Of a stretch of DNA of 64,000 nt, positions 18,135 to 33,100 are shown one piece after another; the first letter of the stretch is position 1; the number at the start of each line of letters is the position of its first letter. The notes under the pieces are model-generated. The model did no database searches, had not been told where the DNA came from, and worked only from the letters and a program-made list of their open reading frames with translations. This stretch comes from Hydractinia symbiolongicarpus (lineage: Eukaryota; Cnidaria; Hydrozoa; Anthoathecata; Hydractiniidae). The DNA is taken from contig NC_079884.1 in assembly GCF_029227915.1 (NCBI RefSeq), forward strand, positions 18,230,001-18,294,000, in the 5' to 3' direction. Position numbers and translations under genes: made by a program.

Positions 18135-21100
18135 CTATGACGCCTAATTCGTTTGCCATTGCACCATGGCGTTATAACACCGCCAACTTCATGTACCCGT
18201 CTCTAAAGGTTGTTTTATGACCTTTCGCTGCCTAATAGTGGCCTTACATGTAATTCACGTGACTGCGCGTGTCTGCGGATTTTACCATTGGTGTAGTCCT
18301 TCCACTATCAATGGGCTACGACGTCCGAAGTCGTTTTGCAATGCTCCATCGCCTTATATCACTGTCAAATATTCGTAGAGGTCCATAAAAGATGTAACAT
18401 GGCTTTTAACCGGGTAATAATGGCCTTACACGTAAATCACGTGGTTCCACCTGTCTAAACAGGTTACCATTGTCTAGTCCTTCCAATCTCAATGGACTGT
18501 GATGACTCAAGTCGCTTTCCAATGCCCAATGGCCTTATAACACCGTCAAATACTCGTAGAGGACTATAAAGACCGTAACATGGCTTTTAACGGCATAATA
18601 AAGGCCTTACACGTAAATCACGAGGTTGCACATGACTGCGTCGGTTACCATTGGTCTAGTCCTTCCACTGTTATTCGACTATGAAGCCTAATTTGTTTAC
18701 CATGGCGTTATAACACCGTCAACTACATGTACAGGCCTATACAGACTGTAACATGGCTTTTAACCGCGTAATAAAGGCCTTACACGAAAATCACGTGGTT
18801 CCACCTATCTCCACAGGTTACCATTGGTTTAGTCCTCCCACTCTCAATGGACTACGATGTCTTTAGTCGTTTTCCAATTCTCCATGGCCTTATAACTTCG
18901 TGAAATACTCGTACAGGTCTATAAAAGCTGTAACATGGCATTTAACCGCGTAGTAAGAGCCTTAGACGTAAATCACGTGGTTGCACGTGACTGCGTAGTT
19001 TACCATTGGTCTAGTCCTTCCAGTCTTATTCGACTATGACGCCTAATTCGTTTGCCATTGCACCATGGCGTTATAACACCATCAACTACATGTACAAGCC
19101 TATAAAGACTGTAACATAGCTATTAACTACCTAATAAAGGCTTTTCACGTAAATCACGCAGTTCCACCTGTCTCCACAGGTTACCATTGGTCTAGTCCTT
19201 CCACCCTCAATGGACTACGACATCTCAGGTCGTTTTCCAATGCTCAATGGACTTATAACTTCGTGAAATACACGCACAGGTCTATAAAGCCTGTTGTGTG
19301 ACATTTTGCCGCCTGATTAAGGCCTTTCACGTAAGTCACGTGGTTCCACCAGCCTGCACAGGTTACCATTGGTCTAGTGCTTCCACTCTCAATGGACTAC
19401 GACATCTCAGGTCGTCTTCCAATGCTCCATGCCTTTATAACACCGTCAAACACTCGTACGGGTTCATAAAGACTGTAACATGGCTTTTAACCGCGTAATA
19501 AGAGCCTTAGACGTAAATCACGTGGTTTCACGTGTCTGCGGAGGTTACCATTGGTCTAGTCCTTCCACTCTTACTCGACTATGACGTCCCAATTCGTTTT
19601 CTATTGCACCATGGCCTTATAACTTCGTGAAATACTCGTACAGGTCTATAAAGACTGTAACAAGACTTTTAACCACGTGATAAAGGCCTTACACGTAAAT
19701 CACGTGGTTGCACGTGACTGCGTAGGGTACCATTGGTCTAGTCCTTCCACTCTTATTCGACTATGACGCCTAATTCGTTTGCCATTGCACCATGGCGTTA
19801 TAACACTGCCAACTACATGTACCCGTCTCTAAAGGATGTTTTATGACCTATCGCTGCCTAATAATGGCCTTACATGTAATTCACGTGACTACATGTGTCT
19901 GCGGAGGGAACCATTGGTGTAGTTCTTCCACTCTCAATGGACTACGACGTCCCAAGTCGTTTTCCAATGCTCCATAGCGTTATAAGACCGTCAAATACTC
20001 GTACAGGTCTATAAAGACTGTAACATGGCTTTCAATCGCGTATTAAAGGCCTTACACGAATATCAAGTGGTTTCACGTGTCTGCACAGGTTACCATTGGT
20101 GTAGTCCTTTTATTGTGCGGAGGGAACCATTGGTGTAGTTCTTCCATTAACTATTAACTGCCTAACTAATAACTGCCTAATAAAGGCCTTACACGTAAAT
20201 CACGAGGTTGCACGTGACTGCGTAGGTTACCATTGGTCTCGTCCTTCCACTCTTACTCGACTATGACGTCCCAATTCGTTTTCTATTGCACCATGGCCTT
20301 ATAACTTCGTGAAATACTCGTAGAGGTCCATAAAAGATGTAACATGGCTTTTAACCGGGTAATAATGGCCTTACACGTAAATCACGTGGTTCCACCTGTC
20401 TAAACAGGTTACCATTGGTCTAGTCCTTCCACTCTTTCTCGACTATGACGTCCCAATTCGTTTTCTATTGCACCATGGTCTTATAATTTCGTGAAATACT
20501 CGTAGAAGTCTATAAAGACTGTAACATGGCTTTTAACCGCATAGTAAAGGCCTTACACGTAAATCACGTGGTTTCACGAGTCTGCGGAGGTTACCATTGG
20601 TCTAGTCCTTCCACTGTTATTCGACTATGAAGCCTAATTTGTTTACCATTGCACCATGGCGTTATAACACCGTCAACTACATGTACAAGCCTATAAAGAC
20701 TGTAACTTAGCTATTAACTACCTAATAAAGGCCTTTCACGTAAATTACGCGGTTCCACCTGTCTCCACAGGTTACCATTGTCTAGTCCTTCCACTCTCAA
20801 TGGACTATGATGACTCAGGTTGTTTTCCAATGCTCCATGCCCTTATAATACCGTCAAAAACTCGTACGGGACTATTAAGACTGTAACATGACTATTAACT
20901 GCCTAATTAAGGTCTTACACGTAAATCAAATTGTTCCACCTGTCTCCACAGGTTACCATTGGTCTAGTCCGTCCACTCTCAAAGGACTATGATGACTCAG
21001 GTTGTTTTCCAATGCCCCATGCCCTTATAACACCGTCAAAAACTTGAACGGGGCTATAAAGACTGTAACATGGCTTTTAACTGCGTAATAAAGGCCTTAC

Positions 21101-24100
21101 ACGTAAATCACGTGGTTCCACCTGTCTCCACAGGTTACCATTGGTCTAGTCCTTCCACTCTCAATGGACTCCGACATCTCAGGTCGTTTTTTACAATGCT
21201 CCATGGCCTTATAACACCGTCAAATACTCGTACAGGTTCATAAAGACTGTAACATGGCTTTTAACCGCATAATAAAGGCCTTACACGTAAATCACGAGGT
21301 TGCACGTGACTGCGTAGGTTACCATTGGTCTAGTCCTTCTGCTGTTATTCGACTATGAAGCCTAATTTGTTTACCATTGCACCATGGCGTTATAACACCG
21401 TCAACTAAATGTACAGGCCTATAAAGACTGTAACATGGCTTTTAACGGCGTTTTAAAGGCCTTACACGTAAATCACGTGGTTCCACCTGTCTCCACAGGT
21501 TACCATTGGCTTAGTCCTTCCACTCTCAATGGACTACGACGTCTCAGGTTGTTTTCCAATGCTCCATGCCCTTATAACACCGTCAAACACTCGTACGCGT
21601 TCATAAAGACTGTAACATGGCTTTTAACCGCGTAATAAAAGCCTTAGACGTAAATCACGTGGTTTCACGTGTCTGCGGAGGTTACCATTGGTCTAGTCCG
21701 TCCACTCTCAAAGGACTATGATGACTCAGGTTGTTTTCCAATGCCCCATGCCCTTATAACACCGTCAAAAACTTGAACGGGGCTATAAAGACTGTAACAT
21801 AGTTATTAACTACCTAATAAAGGCCTTTCACGTAAATTACGCGGTTCCACCTGTCTCCACAGGTTACCATTGTCTAGTCCTTCCACTCTCAATGGACTAT
21901 GATGACTCAGGTTGTTTTCCAATGTTCCATGCCCTTATAACACCGTCAAAAACTCGTACGGGACTATAAAGACTGTAACATGGCTATTAACTGCCTAATT
22001 AAGGCCTTACACGTAAATCAAATTGTCCCACCTGTCTCCACAGGTTACCATTGGTCTAGTCCGTCCAATCTCAAAGGACTATGATGAATCAGGTTGTTTT
22101 CCAATGCCCCATGCCCTTATAACACTGTCAAAAACTCGTACGGGACTATAAAGACTGTAACATGGCTTTTAACTGCGTAATAAAGGCCTTACACGTAAAT
22201 CACGTGGTTCCACCTGTCTCCACAGGTTACCATTGGTCTAGTCCTTCCACTCTCAATGGACTCCGACATCTCAGGTCGTTTTTTACAATGCTCCATGGCC
22301 TTATAACACCGTCAAATACTCGTACAGGTTCATAAAGACTGTAACATGGCTTTTAACCGCGTAATAAGAGCCTTAGACGTAAATCACGTGGTTTCACGAG
22401 TCTGCGGAGGTTACCATTGGTCTAGTCCTTCCACTCTTACTCGACTATGACGTCCCAATTCGTTTTCTATTGCACCATGGCCTTATAACTACGTGAAATA
22501 CTCGTACAGGTCTATAAAGACTGTAACATGGCTTTTAACCGCATAATAAAGGCTTTACACGTAAATCACGTGGTTTCACGAGTCTGCGGAGGTTACCATT
22601 GGTCTAGTCCTTCCACTGTTATTCGACTATGAAGCCTAATTTGTTTACCATTGCACCATGGCGTTATAACACCGTCAACTACATGTAGAAGCCTATAAAG
22701 ACTGTAACTTAGCTATTAACTACCTAATAAAGGCCTTTCACGTAAATTACGCGGTTCCACCTGTCTCCACAGGTTACCATTGTCTAGTTCTTCCACTCTC
22801 AATGGACTATGATGACTCAGGTTGTTTTCCAATGCTCCATGCCCTTATAAGACCGTCAAAAACTCGTACGGGACTATAAAGACTGTAACATGACTATTAA
22901 CTGCCTAATTAAGGCCTTACACGTAAATCAAATTGTTCCACCTGTCTCCACAGGTTACCATTGGTCTAGTCCGTCCACTCTCAAAGGACTATGATGACTC
23001 AGGTTGTTTTCCAATGCCCCATGCCCTTATAACACCGTCAAACATTCGTACGGGTTCATAAAGACTGTAACATGGCTTTTAACCGGGTAATAAGAGCCTT
23101 AGACGTAAATCACGTGGTTTCACGTGTCTGCGGAGGTCGCCATTGGTCTAGTCCTTCCACTCTTACTCGACTATGACGTCCCAATCTGTTTTTCATTGCA
23201 CCATGGCATTACAACACCGCCAACTACATGTACCCGTCTCTAAAGGTTGTTTTATGACCTTTCGCTGCCTAATAATGGCCTTTCATGTAAATCACGTGAC
23301 TGCACGTGTCTGCGGATTTTACCATTGGTGTAGTCCTTCCACTCTCAATGGGCTACGATGTCCGAAGAATTTTGCAATGCTCCATCGCCTTATAACACTG
23401 TCAAATATTCGTAGAGGTCCATAAAAGATGTAACATGGCTTTTAACCGGGCAATAATGGCCTTACACGTAAATCACGTGGTTCCACCTCTCTAAACAGGT
23501 TACCATTGTCTAGTCCTTCCAATTTCATTGGACTGTGATGACTCAAGTCGTTTTCCAATGCCCAATGGCCTTATAACATCGTCAAATACTCGTACAGTAC
23601 TATAAAGACTGTAACTTGGCTTTTAACCGAATAATAAAGGCCTTACACGTAAATCACGAGGATGCACGTGACTGCGTAGGTTACCATTGGTCTAGTCCTT
23701 CCACTGTTATTCGACTATGAAGCCTAATTTGTTTACCATTGCACCATGGCGTTATAACACCGTCAACTACATGTACAGGCCTATAAAGACTGTAACATGG
23801 CTTTTAACTGCGTAATAAAGGCCTTACACGTAAATCACGTGGTTCCACCTGTCTCCACAGGTTACCATTGGTTTAGTCCTTCCACTCTCAATGGACTACG
23901 ACGTCTCAGGTTGTTTTCCAATGCTCCATGCCCTTATAACACCGTCAAACACTCGTACGGGTTCATAAAGACTGTAACATGGCTTTTAACCGCGTAATAA
24001 AAGCCTTAGACATAAATCACGTGGTTTTACGTGTCTGCGGAGGTTACCATTGGTCTAGTCCTTCCACTCTTACTCGACTATGACGTCCCAATTCGTTTTC

Positions 24101-27100
24101 TATTGCACCATGGCTTTATAACTTCGTGAAATACTCGTACAGGTCTATAAAGACTGTAACATGGCTTTTAACCGCATAATAAAGGCCTTACACGTAAATC
24201 ACGAGGTTGCACGTGACTGCGTAGGTTACCATTGGTCTAGTCCTTTCACTGTTATTCGACTATGAAGCCTAATTTGTTTACCATTGCACCATGGCGTTAT
24301 AACACCGTCAACTACATGTACAAGCCTATAAAGACTGTAACATAGCTATTAACTACCTAATAAAGGCCTTTCACGTAAATTACGCGGTTCCACCTTTCTC
24401 CACAGGTTGCCATTGTCTAGTCCTTCCACTCTCAATGGACTATGATGACTTAGGTTGTTTTCCAATGCTCCATGCCCTTATAACACCGTCAAAAACTCGT
24501 ACGGGACTATAAAGACTGTAACATGGCTATTAACTGCCTAATTAAGGCCTTACACGTAAATCAAATTGTTCCACCTGTCTCCACAGGTTACCATTGGTCT
24601 AGTCCGTCCACTCTCAAAGGACTATGATGACTCAGGTTGTTTTCCAATGTCCCATGCCCTTATAACACCGTCAAAAACTCGTACGGGACTATAAAGACTG
24701 TAACATGGCTTTTAACTGCGTAATAAAGGCCTTACACGTAAATCACGTGGTTCCACCTGTCTCCACAGGTTACCATTGGTCTAGTCCTTCCACTCTCAAT
24801 GGACTCCGACATCTCAGGTCGTTTTTTACAATGCTCCATGGCCTTATAACACCGTCAAATACTCGTACAGGTTCATAAAGACTGTAACATGGCTTTTAAC
24901 CGCGTAATAAGAGCCTTAGACGTAAATCACGTGGTTTCACGTGTCTGCGGAGGTTACCAGTGGTCTAGTCCTTCCACTCTTACTCGACTATGACGTCCCA
25001 ATTCGTTTTCCATTGCACCATGTCCTTATAACTTCGTGAAATACTCGTACAGGTCTATAAAGACTGTAACATGGCTTTTAACCGCGTATTAAAGGCCTTA
25101 CACGTAAATCACGTGGTTCCACCTGTCTCCACAGGTTACCATTGGTTTAGTCCTTCCACTCTCAATGGACTACGACGTCTCAGGTTGTTTTCCAATGCTC
25201 CATGGCCTTATACCCTCGTGAAATACTCGTACAGGTCTATAAAGACTGTAACATGACTTTTAACCGCGTAATACAGGCCTTACACGTAAATCACGTTGTT
25301 GCACGTGACTGCGTAGGTTATCATTGGTCTAGTCCTTCCACTCTTATTCGACTACGACGTCTAATTTGTTTGCCATTGCACCATGGCGTTATAACACCGC
25401 CAACTACATGTACCCGTCTCTAAAGGATGTTTTATGACCTTTCGCTGCCTAATAATGGCCTTACATGTAATTCACGTGACTGCATGTGTCTGCAGAGGTT
25501 ACCATTGGTCTAGTCCTTCCACTCTTACTAGACTTTGACATCCCAATTCGTTTTCTTTTGCACCATGGCCTTATAACTTCGTGAAATACTCGTGCAGTTC
25601 TATAAAGGCTGTAATATGGCTTTTAACAGCGTAATAAAGGCCTTACAGGTAAATCACGTGGTTCCACCTGTCTCCACAGGTTACCATTGGTCTAGTCCTT
25701 CCACTCTCAATGGACTCCGACGTCTCAGGTCGTTTTTTACAAAGCTCCATGGCGTTATAACACCGTCAAATACTCGTACAGGTTCATAAAGACTGTAACA
25801 TGGTTTTTAACCGCGTAATAAGAGCCTTAGACGTAAATCACGTGGTTTCACGTGTCTGCGGAGGTTACCATTGGTCTAGTCCTTCCACTCTTACTCGACT
25901 ATGACGTCCCAATTCGTTTTCCATTGCACCATGGCGTTATATAACCGCCAACTACATGTACCCGTCTCTAAAGGTTGTTTTATGACCTTTCGCTGCCTAA
26001 TAATGGCCTTACATGTAATTCACGTGACTGCACGTGTCTGCGGATTTTACCATTGGTCTAGTGCTTCCACTCTCAATGGACTACGACATCTCAGGTCGTC
26101 TTCCAATGCTCCATGCCTTTATAACACCGTCAAACACTCGTACGGGTTCATAAAGACTGTAACATGGCTTTAAACCGCGTAATAGGAGCCTTAGACGTAA
26201 ATCACGTGGTTTCACGTGTCTGCGGAGGTTACCATTGGTCTAGTCCTTCCACTCTTACTCGACTATGACGTCCCAATTCGTTTTCTATTGCACCATGGCC
26301 TTATAACTTCGTGAAATACTCGTACAGGTCTATAAACACTGTAACATGACTTTTAACCACGTGATAAAGGCCTTACACGTAAATCACGTGGTTGCACGTG
26401 ACTGCGTAGGGTACCATTGGTCTAGTCCTTCCACTCTTATTCGACTATGACGCCTAATTCGTTTGCCATTGCACCATGGCGTTATAACACTGCCAACTAC
26501 ATATACCCGTCTCTAAAGGATGTTTTATGACCTATCGCTGCCTAATAATGGCCTTACATGTAATTCACGTGACTGCATGTGTCTGCAGAGGGAACCATTG
26601 GTGTAGTTCTTCCACGCTCAATGGACTACGACGTCCCAAGTCGTTTTCCAATGCTCCATAGCGTTATAAGACCGTCAAACACTCGGACAGGTCTATAAAG
26701 ACTGTAACATGGCTTTCAATCGCGTATTAAAGGCCTTACACGTAAATCACGTGGTTCCACCTGTCTCCAAAGGTTACCATTGGTTTAGTCCTTCCACTCT
26801 CAATGGACTACGACGTCTCAGGTTGTTTTCCAATGCTCCATGCCCTTATAACCCCGTCAAACACTCGTACGGTTTCATAAAGACTGTAACATGGCTTTTA
26901 ACCGCGTAATAAGAGCCTTAGACGTTAATCACGTGGTTTCACGTGTCTGCGGAGGTCGCCATTGGTCTAGTCCTTCCACTCTTACTCGACTATGACGTCC
27001 CAATTCGTTTTCTATTGCACCATGGCCTTATAACTACGTGAAATACTCGTACAGGTCTATAAAGACTGTAACATGGCTTTTAACCGCATAATAAAGGCCT

Positions 27101-30100
27101 TACACGTAAATCAAATTGTTCCACCTGTCTCCACAGGTTACCATTGGTCTAGTCCGTCCACTCTCAAAGGACTATGATGACTCAGGTTGTTTTCCAATGC
27201 TCCATGCCCTTATAACCCCGTCAAACATTCGTACGGGTTCATAAAGACTGTAACATGGCTTTTAACCGGGTAATAAGAGCCTTAGACGTAAATCACGTGG
27301 TTTCACGTGTCTGCGGAGGTCGCCATTGGTCTAGTCCTTCCACTCTTACTCGACTATGACGTCCCAATCTGTTTTCCATTGCACCATGGCGTTATAACAC
27401 CGCCAACTACATGTACCCGTCTCTACAGGTTGTTTTATGACCTTTCGCTGCCTAATAATGGCCTTTCATGTAAATCACGTGACTGCACGTGTCTGCGGAT
27501 TTTACCATTGGTGTAGTCCTTCCACTCTCAATGGGCTACGATGTCCGAAGAATTTTGCAATGCTCCATCGCCTTATAACACTGTCAAATATTCGTAGAGG
27601 TCCATAAAAGATGTAACATGGCTTTTAACCGGGTAATAATGGCCTTACACGTAAATCACGTGGTTCCACCTGTCTAAACAGGTTACCATTGTCTAGTCCT
27701 TCCAATTTCATTGGACTGTGATGACTCAAGTCGTTTTCCAATGCCCAATGGCCTTATAACACCGTCAAATACTCGTACAGTACTATAAAGACTGTAACAT
27801 GGCTTTTAACCGCATAATAAAGGCCTTACACGTAAATCACGAGGTTGCACGTGACTGCGTAGGTTACCATTGGTCTAGTCCTTCCGCTGTTATTCGACTA
27901 TGAAGCCTAATTTGTTTACCATTGCACCATGGCGTTATAACACCGTCAACTACATGTACAGGCCTATAAAGACTGTAACATGGCTTTTAACGGCGTTTTA
28001 AAGGCCTTACACGTAAATCACGTGGTTCCACCTGTCTCCACAGGTTACCATTGGTTTAGTCCTTCCACTCTCAATGGACTACGACGTCTCAGGTTGTTTT
28101 CCAATGCTCCATGCCCTTATAACACCGTCAAACACTCGTACGGGTTCATAAGGACTGTAACATGGCTTTTAACCGCGTAATAAAATCCTTAGACGTAAAT
28201 CACGTGGTTTCACGTGTCTGCGGAGGTTACCATTGGTCTAGTCCTTCCACTCTTACTCGACTATGACGTCCCAATTCGTTTTCTATTGCACCATGGCCTT
28301 ATAACTTCGTGAAATACTCGTACAGGTCTATAAAGACTGTAACATGGCTTTTAACCGCATAATAAAGGCCTTACACGTAAATCACGAGGTTGCACGTGAC
28401 TGCGTAGGTTACCATTGGTCTAGTCCTTCCACTGTTATTCGACTATGAAGCCTAATTTTTTTACCATTGCACCATGGCGTTATAACACCGTCAACTACAT
28501 GTACAAGCCTATAAAGACTGTAACATAGCTATTAACTACCTAAAAAAGGCCTTTCACGTAAATTACGCGGTTCCACCGGTCTCCACAGGTTGCCATTGTC
28601 TAGTCCTTCCACGCTCAATGGACTATGATGACTCAGGTTGTTTTCCAATGCTCCATGCCCTTATAACACCGTCAAAAACTCGTACGGGACTATAAAGACT
28701 GTAACATGGCTATTAACTGCCTAATTAAGGCCTTACACGTAAATCAAATTGTTCCACCTGTCTCCACAGGTTACCATTGGTCTAGTCCGTCCAATCTCAA
28801 AGGACTATGATGAATCAGGTTGTTTTCCAATGCCCCATGCCCTTATAACACCGTCAAAAACTCGTACGGGACTATAAAGACTGTAACATGGCTTTTAACT
28901 GCGTAATAAAGGCCTTACACGTAAATCACGTGGTTCCACCTGTCTCCACAGGTTACCATTGGTCTAGTCCTTCCACTCTCAATGGACTCCGACATCTCAG
29001 GTCGTTTTTTACAATGCTCCATGGCCTTATAACACCGTCAAATACTCGTACTGGTTCATAAAGACTGTGACATGGCTTTTAACCGCGTAATAAGAGCCTT
29101 AGACGTAAATCACGTGGTTTCACGAGTCTGCGGAGGTTACCATTGGTGTAGTCCTTCCACTCTTACTCGACTATGACGTCCCAATTCGTTTTCTATTGCA
29201 CCATGGCCTTATAACTACGTGAAATACTCGTACAGGTCTATAAAGACTGTAACATGGCTTTTAACCGCATAATAAAGGCCTTACACGTAAATCACGTGGT
29301 TTCACGAGTCTGCGGAGGTTACCATTGGTCTAGTCCTTCCACTGTTATTCGACTATGAAGCCTAATTTGTTTACCATTGCACCATGGCGTTATAACACCG
29401 TCAACTACATGTACAAGCCTATAAAGACTGTAACTTAGCTATTAACTACCTAATAAAGGCCTTTCACGTAAATTACGCGGTTCCACCTGTCTCCACAGGT
29501 TACCATTGTCTAGTCCTTCCACTCTCAATGGACTATGATGACTCAGGTTGTTTTCCAATGCTCCATGCCCTTATAACACCGTCAAAAACTCGTACGGGAC
29601 TATAAAGACTGTAACATGACTATTAACTGCCTAATTAAGGCCTTACACGTAAATCAAATTGTTCCACCTGTCTCCACAGGTTACCATTGGTCTAGTCCGT
29701 CCACTCTCAAAGGACTATGATGACTCAGGTTGTTTTCCAATGCCCCATGCCCTTGTAACACCGTCAAAAACTCGTACAGGTTTATAAAGACTGTAACATG
29801 GCTTTTAACCGCGTAATAAGAGCCTTAGACGTAAATCACGTGGTTTCACGTGTCTGCGGAGGTTACCAGTGGTCTAGTCCTTCCACTCTTATTCGACTAT
29901 GACGTCCCAATTCGTTTTCCATTGCACCATGGCATTACAACACCGCCAACTACATGTACCCGTCTCTAAAGGTTGTTTTATGACCTTTCGCTGCCTAATA
30001 ATGGCCTTTCATGTAAATCACGTGACTGCACGTGTCTGCGGATTTTACCATTGGTGTAGTCCTTCCACTCTCAATGGGCTACGATGTCCGAAGAATTTTG

Positions 30101-33100
30101 CAATGCTCCATCGCCTTATGACACTGTCAAATATTCGTAGAGGTCCATAAAAGATGTAACATGGCTTTTAACCGAGTAATAATGGCCTTACACGTAAATC
30201 ACGTGGTTCCACCTGTCTCCACAGGTTACCATTGGTTTAGTCCTTCCACTCTCAATGGACTACGACGTCTCAGGTTGTTTTCCAATGCCCAATGGCCTTA
30301 TAACACCGTCAAATACTCGTACAGTACTATAAAGTCTGTAACATGGCTTTTAACCGCATAATAAAGGCCTTACACGTAAATCACTAGGATGCACGTGACT
30401 GCGTAGGTTACCATTGGTCTAGTCCTTCCACTGTTATTCGACTATGAAGCCTAATTTTTTTACCATTGCACCATGGCGTTATAACACCGTCAACTACATG
30501 TACAGGCCTATAAAGACTGTAACATGGCTTTTAACGGCGTTTTAAAGGCCTTACACGTAAATCACGTGGTTCCACCTGTCTCCACAGGTTACCATTGGTT
30601 TAGTCCTTCCACTCTCAATGGACTACGACGTCTCAGGTTGTTTTCCAATGCTCCATGCCCTTATAACACCGTCAAACACTCGTACGGGTTCATAAAGACT
30701 GTAACATGACTTTTAACCGCGTAATAAAGGCCTTACACGTTAATCACGTGGTTGCACGTGACTGCATAGGTTATCATTGGTCTAGTCCTTCCACTCTTAT
30801 TCGACTATGACGACTAATTCGTTTGCCATTGCACCATGGCGTTATAACACCGCCAACTACATGTACCCGTCTCTAAACGATGTTTTATGAAATTTCGCTG
30901 CCTAATAGTGGCCTTACATGTAATTCACGTGACTGCATGTGTCTGCAGAGGTTAACATTGGTCTAGTCCTTCCACTGTTATTCGACTATGAAGCCTAATT
31001 TGTTTACCATTGCACCATGGCGTTATAATACCGTCAACTACATGTACAAGCCTATAAAGACTGTAACATAGTTATTAACTACCTAATAAAGGCCTTTCAC
31101 GTAAATTACGCGGTTCCACCTGTCTCCACAGGTTACCATTGTCTAGTCCTTCCACTCTCAATGGACTATGATGACTCAGGTTGTTTTCCAATGCTCCATG
31201 CCCTTATAACACCGTCAAAAACTCGTACGGGACTATAAAGACTGTAACATGGCTATTAACTGCCTAACTAAGGCCTTACACGTAAATCAAATTGTTCCAC
31301 CTGTCTCCACAGGTTACCATTGGTTTAGTCCTTCCACTCTCAATGGACTACGACGTCTCAGGTTGTTTTCCAATGCTCCATGGCCTTATACCCTCGTGAA
31401 ATACTCGTACAGGTCTATAAAGACTGTAACATGACTTTTAACCGCGTAATATAGGCCTTACACGTAAATCACGTTGTTGCACGTGACTGCGTAGGTTATC
31501 ATTGGTCTAGTTCTTCCACTCTTATTCGACTACAACGTCTAATTTGTTTGCCATTGCACCATGGCGTTATAACACCGCCAACTACATGTACCCGTCTCTA
31601 AAGGATGTTTTATGACCTTTCGCTGCCTAATAATGGCCTTACATGTAATTCACGTGGCTGCATGTGTCTGCAGAGGTTACCATTGGTCTAGTCCTTCCAC
31701 TCTTACTCGACTTTGACGTCCCAATTCGTTTTCTTTTGCACCATGGCCTTATAACTTCGTGAAATACTCGTACAGTTCTATAAAGGCTGTAATATGGCTT
31801 TTAACAGCGTAATAAAGGCATTACAGGTAAATTACGTGGTTCCACGAGACTGCGGAGGTTACCATTGGTCTAGCCCTTTCACTCTTATTCGACTATAACG
31901 CCTAATTCGTTTGCCATTACACCATGGCGTTATAACACCGTCAACTACATGTTCAGGCCTATAAAGACTGTAACATGGCTATTAACTGCCTAACAAAGGC
32001 CTTACACGTAAATCACGTTGTTCCACTGTCTCCACAGGTTACCATTGGTCTAGTCCGTCCACTCTCAAAGGACTATGATGACTCAGGTTGTTTTCCAATG
32101 CTCCATGCCCTTATAACACCGTCAAAAACTCGTACGGGACTATAAAGACTGTAACATGGCTTTTAACTGCGTAATAAAGGCCTTACACGTAAATCACGTG
32201 GTTCCACCTGTCTCCACAGGTTACCATTGGTCTAGTCCTTCCACTCTCAATGGACTCCGACGTCTCAGGTCGTTTTTTACAATGCTCCATGGCCTTATAA
32301 CACCGTCAAATACTCGTACAGGTTCATAAAGACTGTAACATGGTTTTTAACCGCGTAATAAGAGCCTTAGACGTAAATCACGTGGTTTCACGTTTCTGCG
32401 GAGGTTACCATTGGTCTAGTCCTTCCACTCTTACTCGACTATGACGTCCCAATTCGTTTTCCATTGCACCATGGCGTTATATAACCGCCAACTACATGTA
32501 CCCGTCTCTAAAGGTTGTTTTATGACCTTTCGCTGCCTAATAATGGCCTTACATGTAATTCACGTGACTGCAAGTGTCTGCGGATTTTACCATTGGTGTA
32601 GTCCTTCCACTCTCAATGGACTACGACGTCCCAAGTCATTTTCCATTGCTCCATGGCCTTATAACTTCGTGAAATACTCGTACAGGTCTATAAAGGCTGT
32701 AATATGGCTTTTAACTGCGTAATAAGAGCCTTAGACGTAAATCACGGGGTTTCACGTGTCTGCGGAGGTTACCATTGGTCTAGTCCTTCCACTCTTACTC
32801 AACATTGACGTCCCAAATCCTTTTCCATTGCGCCATGGGCTTATAACTTCGTGAAATACTCGTACAGGTCTATAAAGGCTGTAATATGGCTTTTAACTGC
32901 GTAATAAAGGCCTTACACGTAAATTGGTCTAGTCCTTCCACTCTTATTCGACTATTACGACTAATTCGTTTGCCATTGCACCATGGCGTTATAACACCGC
33001 CAACTACATGTACCCGTCTCTACAGGTTGTTTTATGACCTTTCGCTGTCTAATAATGGCCTTACATGTAATTCACGTGACTGCATGTGTCTGTGGAGGGA

